NCBI GenBank assembly: GCA_023052935.1
Contig: CM041292.1
Coordinates: 134,740,951-134,804,950, forward strand
DNA: 64,000 nt
DNA from: Piezodorus guildinii
Taxonomy: Eukaryota > Arthropoda > Insecta > Hemiptera > Pentatomidae
Reading direction: 5' to 3'
Under the pieces are notes generated by a model. The model was not told the origin of the DNA. It ran no database searches and worked only from the letters and a program-made list of their open reading frames with translations. Of this stretch, positions 24,548-36,302 are shown one piece after another. The position numbers and the translations under genes were made by a program. The first letter of the stretch is position 1. Every line of letters begins with the position of its first letter.

Positions 24548-24989
24548 AAACTGTTACCGATTGGATAATTTATTTTAAAGCATTCTGAATAAAAAGTAAA
24601 CGGTATATCCAAATTAATAAATATATTTAAGGCACTCTACACTAGCACTTGCTTTCATGAGTTTTCATCTACCTCTTATCGTACCGTGTAGTGGACGCGG
24701 CGTTAATGATCAAACCTACTAAAATACCCCCCCCTTTTCGGTTGACTCCTAGTTTTCTCATCGAATCAAAGTTTTCTGAATATATCTATTCAGGCATTCG
24801 TTCTCTACCCACACCGACAGTGTCACACACCCATTCAAGAGCAAGTACAACGATAAAACACAATAATTATAAATAAATGCAATCTGCATCTGCACATAAG
24901 CTATGGTTAAAGATTTTAGTTAAAATATTTTTTCCGTTAGACAATTTAGAACAAAAAATGGCAGTTAGCATCTGGCAAGCAATATATTC

Positions 24990-25310
24990 ATGTAGTGAAC
25001 CGGAAGAAGGATATTAAGGGGGTTGATTGGGTGCCGGTAGCCATCGGTAGCGCCCCACTCCGCGAGGAGGATACAACAGCCTCAACAGATGTCTGTACAA
25101 ATTAAATAATGGAAACTGGCCGAGTGTGGAGGGGGCTCGTTAGCCCCGGGGCAAGAGAGGTGTTAATGGGGAGGGGGAAGGGGGCGTAGCCCTAGTGCCG
25201 GAGAGGGGAACAGCCATACCCTGGCGCCCCTCCACAGGGAATCAGATGTTTGAGGTTCCTATCAAGCTGGAGAGCCGGCGTCTAGGATGCTAGGGAGATA
25301 GAAGCCACAT
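24990..25310. other. GC-rich block of unknown nature
   Basis: The most GC-rich stretch of the window. It contains an inverted repeat GGGGCT-CGTT-AGCCCC near 25136-25151, a G-run region at 25165-25190, and 'GCGCCCCTCCAC' near 25225. There is no sustained frame. It could be the 5' UTR of an unidentified retroelement. Confidence 0.35.
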
Positions 25311-25764
25311 AGTTAAAAATCAAACTCACATAGTATACTACTTTATAAATGTAAAACTACTGATTTATAGAGGGGATTAAGAGAAATTAACTTCTTGAAA
25401 AGAGGAAGGAGTTAAATTCCCCCGAATACCTGATAACGAGACTACTACTGAAAAACATACGAGTTAAAAAATAAGGATACTTCCAACTACTTTCGCGGAC
25501 CCCTTCATCCAATCATTTTAATGACAAGGACCTCCTGAATCATAAATATTAGATTTAGATTTGGATTTTCAGCGGACTACCCCGTGCCGAAACTAAGAAT
25601 GCAAGAAATGCTATTAGGATTATGGGAATGAAGAGAAAATAACTAGGCAATAAGAGTATACTTCAATCCCCAAAATATATAAAAAACTAAAAATTGTTTG
25701 CTAAACCCGGCAGATGGTCCTGGTTTTTGAAGAGTATAATATGAAGATGTAAGTCGACTTAGAA
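25311..25764. other. unrecognised AT-rich DNA
   Basis: No gene or repeat recognised. Confidence 0.5.
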
Positions 25765-26003
25765 CTATTATAGGTGAAAAGTCGGAATAGTATTTTGAAA
25801 AGTTTAATTTGTCAACGTTTCGGCTCAAGCTTGTGAGCATCATCAGGCATTCTGAGCATGTCCAACATAACTCTTGTACAGTTTATGCTTGGACATGGTC
25901 AGTAATGCCCTGATGATGGCTCACAAGCTTGAGCCGAAACGTTGGCAAAATTAAAAACTTTTCAAAAAATGACTGATTCCTGACTATTCCACCTATAATA
26001 AGG
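25765..26003. mobile_element. family D inverted-dimer element with hammerhead-like motif
   Basis: Two roughly 105-bp arms in inverted orientation around a short spacer near 25866-25887. Each arm, read outward from the spacer, gives GGACATG, then CTGATGA, one T, a hairpin GGCTC...GAGCC and GAAACGTTG. The left arm, on the minus strand, is slightly decayed (TGCTC in place of TGGCTC). The outer ends match as CTATTATAGGTG and its complement CACCTATAAT. It is non-coding. The arms are well matched and should form a long hairpin. Confidence 0.75.
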
Positions 26004-26119
26004 AGTATAAAATACTTAGATGTTCTTTTCGGAGGTAACGTAAAATGGCTCCTAATAAAACCATAATAAGAAAATTTAAGGAGACCCACTTTACGTATTA
26101 GCCACAGCAGCATACAAAT

Positions 26120-27110
26120 TACGTTAAATAAAATAAACTAAAATTTAAAAATGTGTTCAAATACTCACAAAGAAATCGAACGAATTGTTCATTATCTTAG
26201 GGAAGAGTTACATCTGTTATTTAAACTTTTTTTTTTTTTCTCGAAGTATTAAAAAATAAAAAAAGCATAAGCCTGGTTGTGAAGTAAGTCAGTTTTCATT
26301 GTTTACTAGCAGTTATATTACTTAGCATGTTGAATTTGTCAGTACAAAGCGATTGATTCTTATTCACTAAAGTTTTACCTTAATTTCATTAAAAATGATT
26401 CCGCAATGATCATTTGTGTCAGGAATGCGTAAAACTACATTACAAAATAAAGTACTACGTACAGAATAAATTTACCCAATATTACTTCACCACTGAACAG
26501 TACCATTTAGATCTTTAAATTATCTACTACAGATTGGCGTAAATGGGGTTGAATAAAGAAATAATGATCTATGTTAACTATTAGTATCAGACAAAGTAAA
26601 AGGAAGCATAAAAAAAAATTATTTTACAAAAAGGATGCGAAAAAATTGAAGTGTGAAGTGAGAAAAAAAAAGAAAGAAGAAAAATAGGGTATAAAATTGA
26701 AGTTACTTGATACTGTTATTTAAAAACATTTCGATGATTTGAAAGGAATAACCAATGGTGGAAAATCTGTAAGTCAACAATCTTATAGACAACAAACGTT
26801 TAAATCTATATTGTTGTTGATTTTGCTAAGTAATCTTTGCCATACGATGACCCATAGTAACTTAAAAAAAAAAAAATCGATTCTAATTTCAATAAATTGA
26901 GTATTTTAAAAACAAAGATTAAAATTATTATTGAAATCAATATTAATACATAAACATTTATGCACATTAAGAAAATATATGATCCCTCTACTCATCTTAC
27001 TAGAATAGTTTTAGGCAATAATTACAATGAGGAAAATAAGAAAGTAAAACTAATAACAACACTAATTTATGTTTTAAAACTTTATTTAGCTTCTTCATTA
27101 TCGTATAAAC
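26120..27110. other. AT-rich DNA, nothing recognised
   Basis: Short frames only. A purine-rich stretch at about 26600-26690 has no gene. Confidence 0.5.
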
Positions 27111-27119
27111 AACTCAATT

Positions 27120-27720
27120 CCGTTCAGGATCTATAGCGGATGCCAGAAAAAAATCGAGGCCTCGGCATGGTTTTTACCAAAGTTTAATCATGAATCATAA
27201 AATTATTTTCCAGGACATGGAAGTTTAAGATCCGAGCTATACCCAGAACTGCCTTCTGAAATAATACATTCTAGGACTACTAAATGAATCACTCGAGATC
27301 GAATCATGCGAAAGTATACCTGCTAGAATACAGTAGGGGCGAAAGTTAACATATCGACTAGAAGGAAGTTGCTAAAACGGGCAGGTCGTGCTGTAAATTG
27401 GGCCCGCCTGCTGAATATGCGGCACGGACAAAGCCATCCCAGAACAAATATTGCATTATATGCTAATCCCCGTCGGACCAAGCGATACAGATATTGTGCA
27501 AATGCGGAGAAGCTAGCGTGGAGGTAGCATCATGTCCTTACCATCTTCCATACAGCTATAGCGATATCTTACGCCTTCAATTCCACCTTTACTTTTATTT
27601 ACATAGCAACAATCCGCCCTATCTCCTCTTACCCCGGAGCCCGACAATAATAGAGGGGCCAGATCGCAGATTACCCTCGACTACCAGGCACCGACCGTAG
27701 ATGCCCCCTATGGGAAATAA
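27120..27720. other. GC-richer non-coding block
   Basis: Mixed-composition DNA of about 600 bp with a 68-codon plus frame at 27494-27700, which shows no motif. It includes 'TTTACATAGCAAC' near 27599. I did not recognise a repeat copy elsewhere in the window. Confidence 0.3.
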
Positions 27721-27959
27721 CCTTTATCTGCAACGTATTTTATATGCATTAAATGCATTTTCGTGCACATCTCTTGCCCCTCTATAGTGAGATTTATCTA
27801 GTGTTCGTGGACCAATAAATGTATTGAAATAGACTCTTGTATCCAGAATAGTAAACCGCTAATTCGGTATAATTATTATTATGTATTTTAAAAAAAAAAA
27901 TTATTGATATTTACAACTGTATGGTACAACACAACTAGTAAATTGGCTAAAAGAAAATT

Positions 27960-28216
27960 TACATGAACAAGACATATTGAGAAGCTACCAATCGGCAGCA
28001 CCCTAAACATATTTTAAACTGGAAGGTCTCGAGGTCATCTTATATTCAGATGCCTCGGAGGATTATCAGTCTTTGTAAAAGAAGAAAACATTGAAATTAA
28101 TAGGTCAGAGTGGGAAGGAAGTTTGTCATGGAAGGATAGGTATCTGGTTCGGGCCAAATCAGTAACATACGGAACATTAAGGTCAATGGATGAGTTTTTT
28201 CGTAACAAACACAATC
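27960..28216 (-). pseudogene. Jockey-clade LINE, C-terminal scrap
   Basis: The minus strand reads LNVPYVTDLARTRYLSFHDK and then PPRHLNIR-stop-PRDLP, the last 70 or so codons of the same Jockey lineage as the remnant at 7880-8660. The two are more similar to each other than to the intact ORF2 at 40134. It is degenerate and 5'-truncated. Confidence 0.75.
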
Positions 28217-28219
28217 AAT

Positions 28220-29440
28220 TATTTTAGAACTATCATATTATTTATAGAAACATTCTTAAAAGTTTTCAATGGACCGATATAAATGCTGGTGTAAAACCGG
28301 TAAATTTTCAATGATTTAATTATATCAAACAAATATTTTAGGACGGCTGCGTATACACGTATTAATTGTACGATGTAAAATGATAACTTTTCCAAGATAT
28401 TTTTTTATGAAAATCTGATGCTCGGATCAAAAAACTTTCACATCCAAATTAACACTTCATTACTCTTTACCATGGACACGACTGTTTTAATTTAATTATA
28501 AATGTTTACGTTTAGTTTCCCATGAAATATCCTTTAGTTTTTATTACAAGATCTCTTCTTCTTTTTAAATAATAAAGAATATAAGATGATAATGATACGA
28601 AATAACTGAACTTTAAAAAAAAGTGAACTTTCATTAAATAACTTGAAAGAAAAATTTGCAGAGTGCATTATACATTTAAACTTTTACTCAACTATCTCTC
28701 TAATTGAAATATATTTTAATAGTTTAGATTAAGTTTACAGTATTAGCCCATTTACTTAGTGTCTTTGTATATATATATATATATATTTTTTTTTTCTAAT
28801 ACTCCTTACAATGATAGACAGTCCGCCATTTCAATAATAAAAATAAACAAATTTTAGAAAAATATATTTAGACATTTAGGGACTGTCAGACAATATCAAT
28901 TAAGGATAAGCCTATATCATTTTAAATATTACTTCATCATACCTATACTTAATCTCTTCTGATGCAGGGACGGGATGAATTTCATAATTTTCACAATCCT
29001 TTAAGATATTATAATTCGTCCTAATGTTTAATCAAAAAGTTAATCCGAGTGGCGTCAAAAAACAAAACAATGAAATAGTATTAACTATTTATTGTTTAGT
29101 TAACATTACGACGACCCAGAGATTCTTCATCAGTAAGAAAAAGACTGATTGAATTTCCCAAAAGTCAACTATTGATATACACTATATTAGAAAGTTTATA
29201 CCGTTTGTCATGCATATTTTGATATGAATAATCCAAAATTAATACATTTCCAAGAGGAACACGATAGAGAAGGTACATATAAATAAGCCCGAAATCAATG
29301 AAACTACAAGGTAGGTCGTGTCGCAAAAACTGTAAAACTGTCGAACGAGACCAATGGATAGTGTCATTACATAAAAATAATGAACTAAAATTAAATTATT
29401 TAACGCGAGGTTAATTTTTATATCAATTTTTTTTCTTTTA
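28220..29440. other. AT-rich DNA, nothing recognised
   Basis: Includes a short AT microsatellite at about 28766-28786. The minus frame at 29239-29529 overlaps the family-B terminus and is not coding. Confidence 0.5.
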
Positions 29441-30080
29441 ACTTTCACTTTCCTATATATGAAATATAAAGTAAGGGAGAGTATTGCGTTACTTATAAGT
29501 ATACACGTTTTAGGAACCCTTGAGTCCAAATGACCAAGTCCCGCAAAAGCTTCTGTGTTTGTCCCCGTGTGTGGACTAAGTCTTGAGCAAAAACTAAAAG
29601 CCGTACGAAAGTGAAAATTCTTATTTAAGACAACTATACGCCCGAGATGTTACAACTTTTTCATCAAAATAAACTCACTTAATACCATGAATTTTGCACC
29701 TTTTTACGATCTTCTCAAATAGGGCTGTAACGATTTTGATTAAACTCCCTATATCGATGTAAAATTTAATGGGCTTTAATATAAAATAAGTTTCATTATG
29801 TTTGAAATAGTCTGACAGGACTTAAATGTCTATATTTTAAAGTATCTTTCTCTAAAGTACCTTTAATTTGTTTCTATTGAAATTCATTTTAATTATTTTT
29901 TTAACGATTTATTTTTATCTCTAAATCTACTTAAAAATTCTTAAATGTATCTAAATGTACTTAAAAATGTATCTAAAAATGTATCTAAAATCTTAAAAAA
30001 TGTATCTTAAAAATGTATCTAAATGTACTTAAAAACGTAGGTAAGTAAAAGTCGTGTATTGCGCACAACAGATTTTTTAT
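29441..30080 (-). mobile_element. family B element, copy with internal tandem array
   Basis: Minus orientation. Its outer end at 29441 carries ACTTTCACTTTCC followed by TATAGT-like sequence; the other end at 30050-30080 carries GTAAGTAAAAGTCGTGT and the complement of the family's TCTGGTG cap. The middle of the family consensus is missing and replaced by a tandem array at about 29930-30045 of 'AAAATGTATCT' units. Confidence 0.8.
29930..30045. repeat. tandem array of about 11-base units (AAAATGTATCT)
   Basis: Eight or so imperfect units alternating TATCTAAATGTAC and TATCTAAAAATG, inside the family-B copy. Confidence 0.85.
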
Positions 30081-30681
30081 TTTATTTTAATCAAAATAAC
30101 ATGTTTAATAGTTCATTCCTAAATAACTGGAACGATGCACTGTTTATCCCATGAAACAAAAAAGGTTAACTAACCCGATAACTGGATTATACTTACGAGT
30201 ATAAATATGATGGAGGTTATTCTATACTAATGAGATTTAAATTTATAAAAGAATAAGTAAAAGCTAAGGCAAAAGAAAGAAAGCCACTGTAAACCGAAAC
30301 TTGAGTATGACTCAGCAGGAACTCCAATATAAGGATTCTAAGCCCTTCAAACTTATAAAGCGTTACGCAAGTATACATATTGAAGTTACATGATTACATA
30401 AAGCTTAAAGCTAACGTTGCAAAAGATGTAACCTAGTATTCAAAAAGACGCGTACAAGATTATCATTTTCTTGGACCAAAGAATAATTTTATACATTATC
30501 TTAAAAGCTATTTCGTTAAAAGCACATCAGCTATCTTGGGTGATGAGAGACATGTGTCAATGTCACACATAAAATGAGTTATTCGGGCATTCTAGCCGAA
30601 ACCAACGAGAAAACCTTAACTTCGAGCCAAAATGGAGTCAAAGTAAGAGGACCGTGCCGCAAAATAAAAATAAAATTATCT
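30081..30681. other. AT-rich DNA, nothing recognised
   Basis: No gene. The segment 30570-30660 is a little richer in GC but matches nothing else here. Confidence 0.5.
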
Positions 30682-30694
30682 ATATACACAAATA

Positions 30695-31356
30695 GTGGAG
30701 GGGGATGAAAACTGCACTGTGTGTAATTTACAAAAGCCGGAAAATCTATACCATCTTTTGATAGAATGCCCAATGTATAAAGATCTTAGGAAGCACTATA
30801 TATATAAATATATTAATGAGAACAATAACTCTATTTTAGGAAATCTACTAACAATTGATAATGTGCAGAAACTAAACGACATTTTTTACTATAGAGTGGG
30901 TAGTTTAAAAATTAGATCGTTTATAATAAATGAATAAGGTTCATGATATAGATTTTCCGGTTAATGCCTCATTATATTTTTATTAAAAAGTGAAGTGAGA
31001 TTACTTGTGTTTATTTGTTTTTTCTTCTGCTTGTAATATTCATTAGCATTGTTTAGAATAATTTACACAATATTATAAATTTGAAACATTTATATTTTCA
31101 CTAAGGATAACTTTAAATTCCTCAATTGTTCTTTTTTTTTGTTTTGTATGTGTATTTTTTTTTGTTTTGTTTTTCATTTTTGTATTGGATTTTAAAAAAT
31201 ACGCTTTATTTGTTTATTGTATATTCACAATGCCTGTAAATAATCTCCAATTGTTTTTTATTTTTGTATTTATAACATATGAACTGTACTGACCAACTCC
31301 TTTTGTATGGGGATTACCCCGAAAACAAATAAATATTATTATTATTATTATACATA
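30695..31356 (+). mobile_element. LINE 3' end (zinc-finger tail, TTA-repeat tail) with 13-bp TSD
   Basis: An 80-codon frame, then a 400-bp 3' UTR ending in ATT repeats at 31333-31350. The frame reads CTVCNLQKPENLYHLLIEC, a C-x2-C-x9-H-x4-C knuckle, then PMYKDLRKHY. This cysteine/histidine tail is found at the C-terminus of several non-LTR retrotransposon polyproteins (I superfamily and relatives). The direct repeat ATATACACAAATA flanks the insertion at 30682-30694 and 31357-31369, proving a 5'-truncated target-primed insertion. The frame starts at a GTG in the flank junction, so there is no true start codon. Clade uncertain. Confidence 0.82.
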
Positions 31357-31481
31357 ATATACACAAATATTTGATTGTTTATCGCCCAGGCCCCATTCCA
31401 TAAACAAAAACTAAATAATGTAATTTTAACAAGATGATGCCGTTATTTGGAGTACAACCATTATTTTCAAATTAAGTGAAA

Positions 31482-32375
31482 AAATCTGGTGCGGGCAACA
31501 CACGACTTTCACTTACCTCCATTTTTAAAATCAATGAAAGGATTTTCTAATACAGTTAGAGATTAAAATACGTGAAACCATTAAAGAAATAATTAAATTG
31601 AATTTCTATAGAAACATGTGTTTTATTAAAAAATGTATTATAATATTATTTTAAATAATCAGATTTATCGGCTTTTCATCACTCTTTATTAACTTTTACA
31701 AGTTTGTTCATTAGATAATATTTATTTTAAAAGCTTTAGCTTTCCAAAGGTATATTATACGTGTATATTACTGTTGCTATGTTCAAAATAAAAAAATTGC
31801 ATTAAAAAAATATTTTTTCAGTTTTCTCCTTTAGTTAGATATTGAATTCGTTCAACTTATATATTTAAGTGTTTTTCATCGGTGGTAACAAGATAATATA
31901 TTTATTTTTACAAAATCTACAAAATTAAAGGTACTTTACAGGAAAAAAATGTAAAATATCGGCATTTAAGCCCTGTCAGGCCATTTTAATCAGAATGAAA
32001 ACTACATGATATTAAAGCCCATTAAATTCTACATCAATACAGCGAGTTTAATCAAAATCTTTGGAACCGTTTTCGAGAAAATCGAAAAAAGGTGCAAAAT
32101 GCATGGTATAAAGTGGATCCTCTGCTAAGCTCATATTAATGAAAAAGGTTTCGTAACGTCTCGGGCGCATATTTGTCTTAAATATGAAATTTCAGTTTCT
32201 TAGGACTTACCGTTTCCGCCCGGAAGTTACCACACACACACACACGCAGACCTATTTGCGGGACTTGGTTATTTGGACTCAATGGACCCTAAAACGTGTA
32301 TTACAGTTGAAAACTGGAATTCGAAAATTTTCATGGTCGCAATACTTCCCCTTACTATATATAGTAAGTGAAAGT
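31482..32375 (+). mobile_element. family B element, near-complete copy
   Basis: The 5' cap TCTGGTGCGGGCAACACACG is followed by the inverted repeat ACTTTCACTTAC. The 3' end is the near-palindrome CTTACTATATATAGTAAG followed by TGAAAGT, so ACTTTCACTTAC and GTAAGTGAAAGT pair but the left one lies about 20 bases inside the conserved end. Internal landmarks: 'AAATATCGGCATTTAA', 'CGAGAAAATCGAAAAAAGG', a CA microsatellite at 32230-32248 and 'AAAACGTGTATT'. It is non-coding; the plus frame at 32184-32486 is fortuitous. Confidence 0.85.
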
Positions 32376-34854
32376 AAAAAAGTGAATATAAGAATAACGC
32401 TTATATTCTTGGTCTCTTGGTGTACACTTGGTAAACAAGAATGCCAGATAAACAAGAATGTAAATAGATGTCATATAACATTTTAGTGAACATTTAAGAG
32501 AACTTACTCATTTTTGTGGCTGGACAGTTTTCTCTATCTCTACGCTTGCCATTTACTCAAATTTGAGTAGGAATGTATTTTGTTTCAGGGAAAAATTAGG
32601 TAGAGCACTTTTCTTAGGCACTTCAGAAGGCTCATTACTTGTCTAACTCATTTCAGCAGTCATGCACGCAAAATTGCAGAGCCTCTCCACTAATAAATAA
32701 TTTTAAGATTGAAAATATGAAGTATTAGGTGTTCAAGGAGGATCCTTAAAAAGATATAATATGGGTATAATATAAATAAAACTCTGATAATAGGTTCGGA
32801 GTGAATTTTAATTGGCTTGCACTTAAGGCAAAAATGACAAGTCGAAAGGAAATTAATAATATTTATTTTTATATTATAATTTGATTATTTATTTTCTGAA
32901 TACATACAATGCATACGTATAAGAATTAGTCTCTGAACCGTTCTACCTTTTTTTTAATAACAGACTGTTTTTGTTTTTGAATACAAGAATAGCTCTATAT
33001 TATTTGTAAACTAGATAATCTTTAACAGGTTAAAATGGTGAACTAAAAGACGCTAGAATAAAACCGTTTTAGTTGGATAACAACCGACTCCTTTTTATGT
33101 CGCAATTTTGTACGAATTAATCGCGCTAAGGTTTGATATTCTCGCCCACACATTACGACTATGAAATATAAACATTAACGACAATACTCCGCGGTATCCA
33201 GTGAATATAAACAGTATGTATTAGCTTAAGAACATAAACACCCTAAAGAAGGACGGATAGCAAATTGTGCAGCATTCCGGAAAAAAGACATAACGCTCCT
33301 TTTCCTTCCTTCCGCCAACTTGGATATTACTAATGTCGCTGAAAATAAGGGTTCTTTATATTCATGGAAACTACTACTTCTCATTCCTGTCTGGGAAATT
33401 TATTTAAAAGTCCATACAAGAGTTATTTTGGTCACGTCTGCTCTGAAAAATTTGTTTATATCATAAGAGACCAATATAACAGTAATTCATCTTACAAGGA
33501 ATAATCAGGATTGAATTATAAAATTGACGATTCGGCCATCATCATGCCTGAAATCTAAAAAGAGATCCAAGAGAGCTATATACTCGTATAGAGATATATA
33601 CAGTAAAAAATTAAAATTAAAAATAAATTATTGATATGATATAAGCTAAAGATATGATGTAATTAAGTCCTGATCTTCCACAGACGTTAATCTATCATCA
33701 ATAGCAAATATTTGTACCCAGAAAATGTTTGAAGCAGTGACAAATACTGCTATAAATAACATTGCGTATAAAAATAATTAGATCTTAAATATTTTAATTT
33801 TTTAAGAAGAGGAAAAAATGATGAAAAACTTCTCTGAGAATGAACTCGGAGGTTCGTTCCAAATAGAAGACCAAATCAGGAACTTAGTGCTGATTAAAAA
33901 AAAAAAACATTTTATAGAAATTAGGAAATTACGCTTTAGTTACTAATGGAAATTGTAAGAAGGGGTACAAATGACTCTTGAGGTTTGAGATTGAATGAGG
34001 TGGAATAGCTCAAATAATACATAAATAAATAAAAAGAGGAAAAAATTCATATGGACTATTTTCTACAAAGAAAAACAGAAATTTTCAGTTTGATTTCTTC
34101 ATTAATCAGGTTTTTATAAATATAAATTTATCGCTGAAGAACAATAAAAGATAAGTATACAACAGTAAGTAGGAATTATATTATTGTTATTGCCACTGAA
34201 AGATGAACCAAAAGCAAAGCTTTTTTTATTGCACAGACTAGCTAAAGAACTGGAATTTCTAGAAAAAACTTCTAAATTTATCGAGTTTTTATATCCTACA
34301 AACGGAGTCGAGATTTCATTTGGGCTAAGCTCAGAACTGTCTCCTACTTTTCCCATAAGTGTGGCGTGGAAAATAGTTTTTTTTTACTAATTGTTTCAGT
34401 TTGAACTTTGATTATGTTTCAAGTTAATAATCTAATGCGGAAGCATAGAATAAATAGCTTCTTTGTGGAAAACAAAACAAAACAAAGCTTGTCCGAATTA
34501 GTATCTAAAATACCTTGGATTATTTTTAATAAAATAATAATAAAAACTTTCTGATACTAAAGAATACTTTAATCAAAATCCTTAGTCATCTTCATGAAAA
34601 TAGTAAACTTCATTATAGAAAGTTAGTTGGATTTGGAGAAAAAGTTCTTGTTACATCTGTAAATATGCAATTTCATGTTGCAAAATTTGATCTCTTTCTT
34701 TTAAAAATTCTATTTTTGAATAGGCCAGAATACTACATATGTCATCTGTAGGTACCCAAATAAAAAAATATTAAAAAACCGTTCAAAGATTTTATGTTTT
34801 TTAACAAAGCATGCCTACAGATATACTAATGTATTAAATTACACTAATGTAGGG
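32376..34854. other. AT-rich DNA, nothing recognised
   Basis: Two opposite-strand frames overlap at 34114-34390 without recognisable motifs, and a GC-richer patch lies at 33180-33420. I support no gene here. Confidence 0.5.
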
Positions 34855-35130
34855 TCACCTGTTGTGTAGTAGCTAGCTAGCATAAGCTAGCCATCTATAC
34901 CCAACGACGGGGATTCAAACCTAGAACCCTAGGATTTTTTAATGAGTGTGAAAATCCCTGGGGAAGCCATCCTTTAGAGGATACGTAAAGTAGTGGTCCC
35001 GAGCCTATGCAATGTCAGGTACTCGTTAAATACCTCTATCTAAATTAAACCAGAATAGGCAGAATTTAGAACTCCCACTGTAGTATAATATATCGTCTGA
35101 TTAGCCACAGTAGCATAAAGTAAAGTTAAA
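34855..35130 (+). mobile_element. SINE family A, copy 2 (diverged)
   Basis: Same order of blocks as the other A copies. The tRNA-like head has B box GGATTCAAACC at 34911-34921, then 'CCTAGGATTTTTTAATG', 'GTGGTCCCGAGCC', 'GTCAGGTACTCGTTAAA' and 'GATTAGCCACAGTAGCATAA'. The head shows a duplicated TAGC tract (AGCTAGCTAGCATAAGCTAGC) that spoils the A box. Confidence 0.85.
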
Positions 35131-35239
35131 TGATTAAACCAGTAGGCTCGTGATCTAGTATCAATAAATACAGATAAGTAAAGACTCTTAAGTGATGAAT
35201 GCACATTAATTACTAACGTTAACAACTACTATAGCCACT

Positions 35240-35620
35240 ATGAATGAACACTACTAGAGGCTACTAAGCGGCTATGCTTTATTAGTTGATCGGTGACTAA
35301 TCGTGTGCCGGAGGTGGTTAGGCCGCCCACGGGAGGGCCCCACGGCTCCTACTCCGGGCCCCATTCATTCCCTCTCTTAGTTAGCCATTGTGCCTCCAAC
35401 CTTAATTCAGATCCACTCCTTCCCCTCCGTCTTTATAGTCCTCTTGTCAACCGGGGGTTTATTTATTAGGCTTCGTTTCGATATTCGGAAGGTCGGCAGT
35501 TTCGCTGATTGTTGTTTATCGGATCGTTGAACTTCACAACGCCCTGAGGTCGGAACCGTCAATTAGAGACGCCTTCGGCTGTTTTGACAAGTCATCCTTT
35601 ACTACGAGCAGTTAAGTACA
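35240..35620. other. GC-rich block of unknown nature
   Basis: Contains 'GGAGGGCCCCACGG' near 35332 and 'CTCCGGGCCCC' near 35352, between two SINE A copies. There is no sustained frame and no recognisable RNA. It differs from the other GC blocks, so it is not an obvious repeat family. Confidence 0.3.
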
Positions 35621-35830
35621 TTTGAGCTCTTTATGACCTAGTCAACGAGTGTCCATATCAATTAAGCTCGATTTAGTATCTTATATAAGAGTCATTGAAA
35701 AAAATTCCAAAGGGATTCGATGCACCTTGACAATATTTTTCCGAAATGTTTATCACCGATATATAATTACTAATGTACATGATATAACATAAAGATAAAA
35801 ATCTATATACTTATTTTATTTTATTTTATT

Positions 35831-36120
35831 GGGATCACTTGTTGCTGGGTGGTTAGCGTAACAGCCTCTCATGCTAAAGGTCACGGGTTCAAACCCGCAG
35901 GTGGTCCTAGGATTTTTTAATGGGAGTAAAAAATCCTTAGTTACGCCGTCCTTCGGAGGGGACGTTAAAAGGTGGTCCCGAGCCTGTGCGATGTCAGGTA
36001 CTCGTTAAAGATCCCTATTCTAATAAAACCTGGATAGGCAAAATTTAGGACTCCCACTGTAGCATCGTCCGATTAGCCATAGCAGCATAAAAGTGACGTT
36101 AAACGAATAAACAAACAAAC
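35831..36120 (+). mobile_element. SINE family A, copy 3 (best preserved, 10-bp TSD)
   Basis: The head starts GGGATCACTTG. An A-box-like TGGTTAGCGTAAC lies at about 35851-35863 and a perfect B box GGTTCAAACCC at 35886-35896. The tail ends in AAAC repeats at about 36107-36120. A direct repeat TTATTTTATT lies at both ends (35821-35830 and 36121-36130). About 290 bp, suitable as the family reference. Confidence 0.9.
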
Positions 36121-36302
36121 TTATTTTATTAATTAAGACTAAAAAAATTAAACAAAAAACAAAACAGAAGAAGAAGTAATAGGTATGAGTACTTTAAGAA
36201 TGCATTCTTCCGTATTTCATATTTACCCATTTTATCAATATCCTGGCAAGGATAATTATTTCAAATCAACGACAGTTATAAAAAAATAATAATAATAATA
36301 CA

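Noticed and set aside
29239..29529. 96-codon minus frame as a membrane protein
   Set aside because: Hydrophobicity follows from T-rich codons, and the frame overlaps the conserved end of a non-coding family B copy.
34114..34390. Two overlapping opposite-strand frames of 80 and 68 codons
   Set aside because: Neither has a recognisable motif, and open frames on both strands over the same bases are usually compositional. No splice context or repeat support.
35886..35896. A genuine tRNA gene at the SINE A head
   Set aside because: The B box is perfect, but the acceptor stem does not pair and the same sequence plus body recurs four times, so it is a SINE head.
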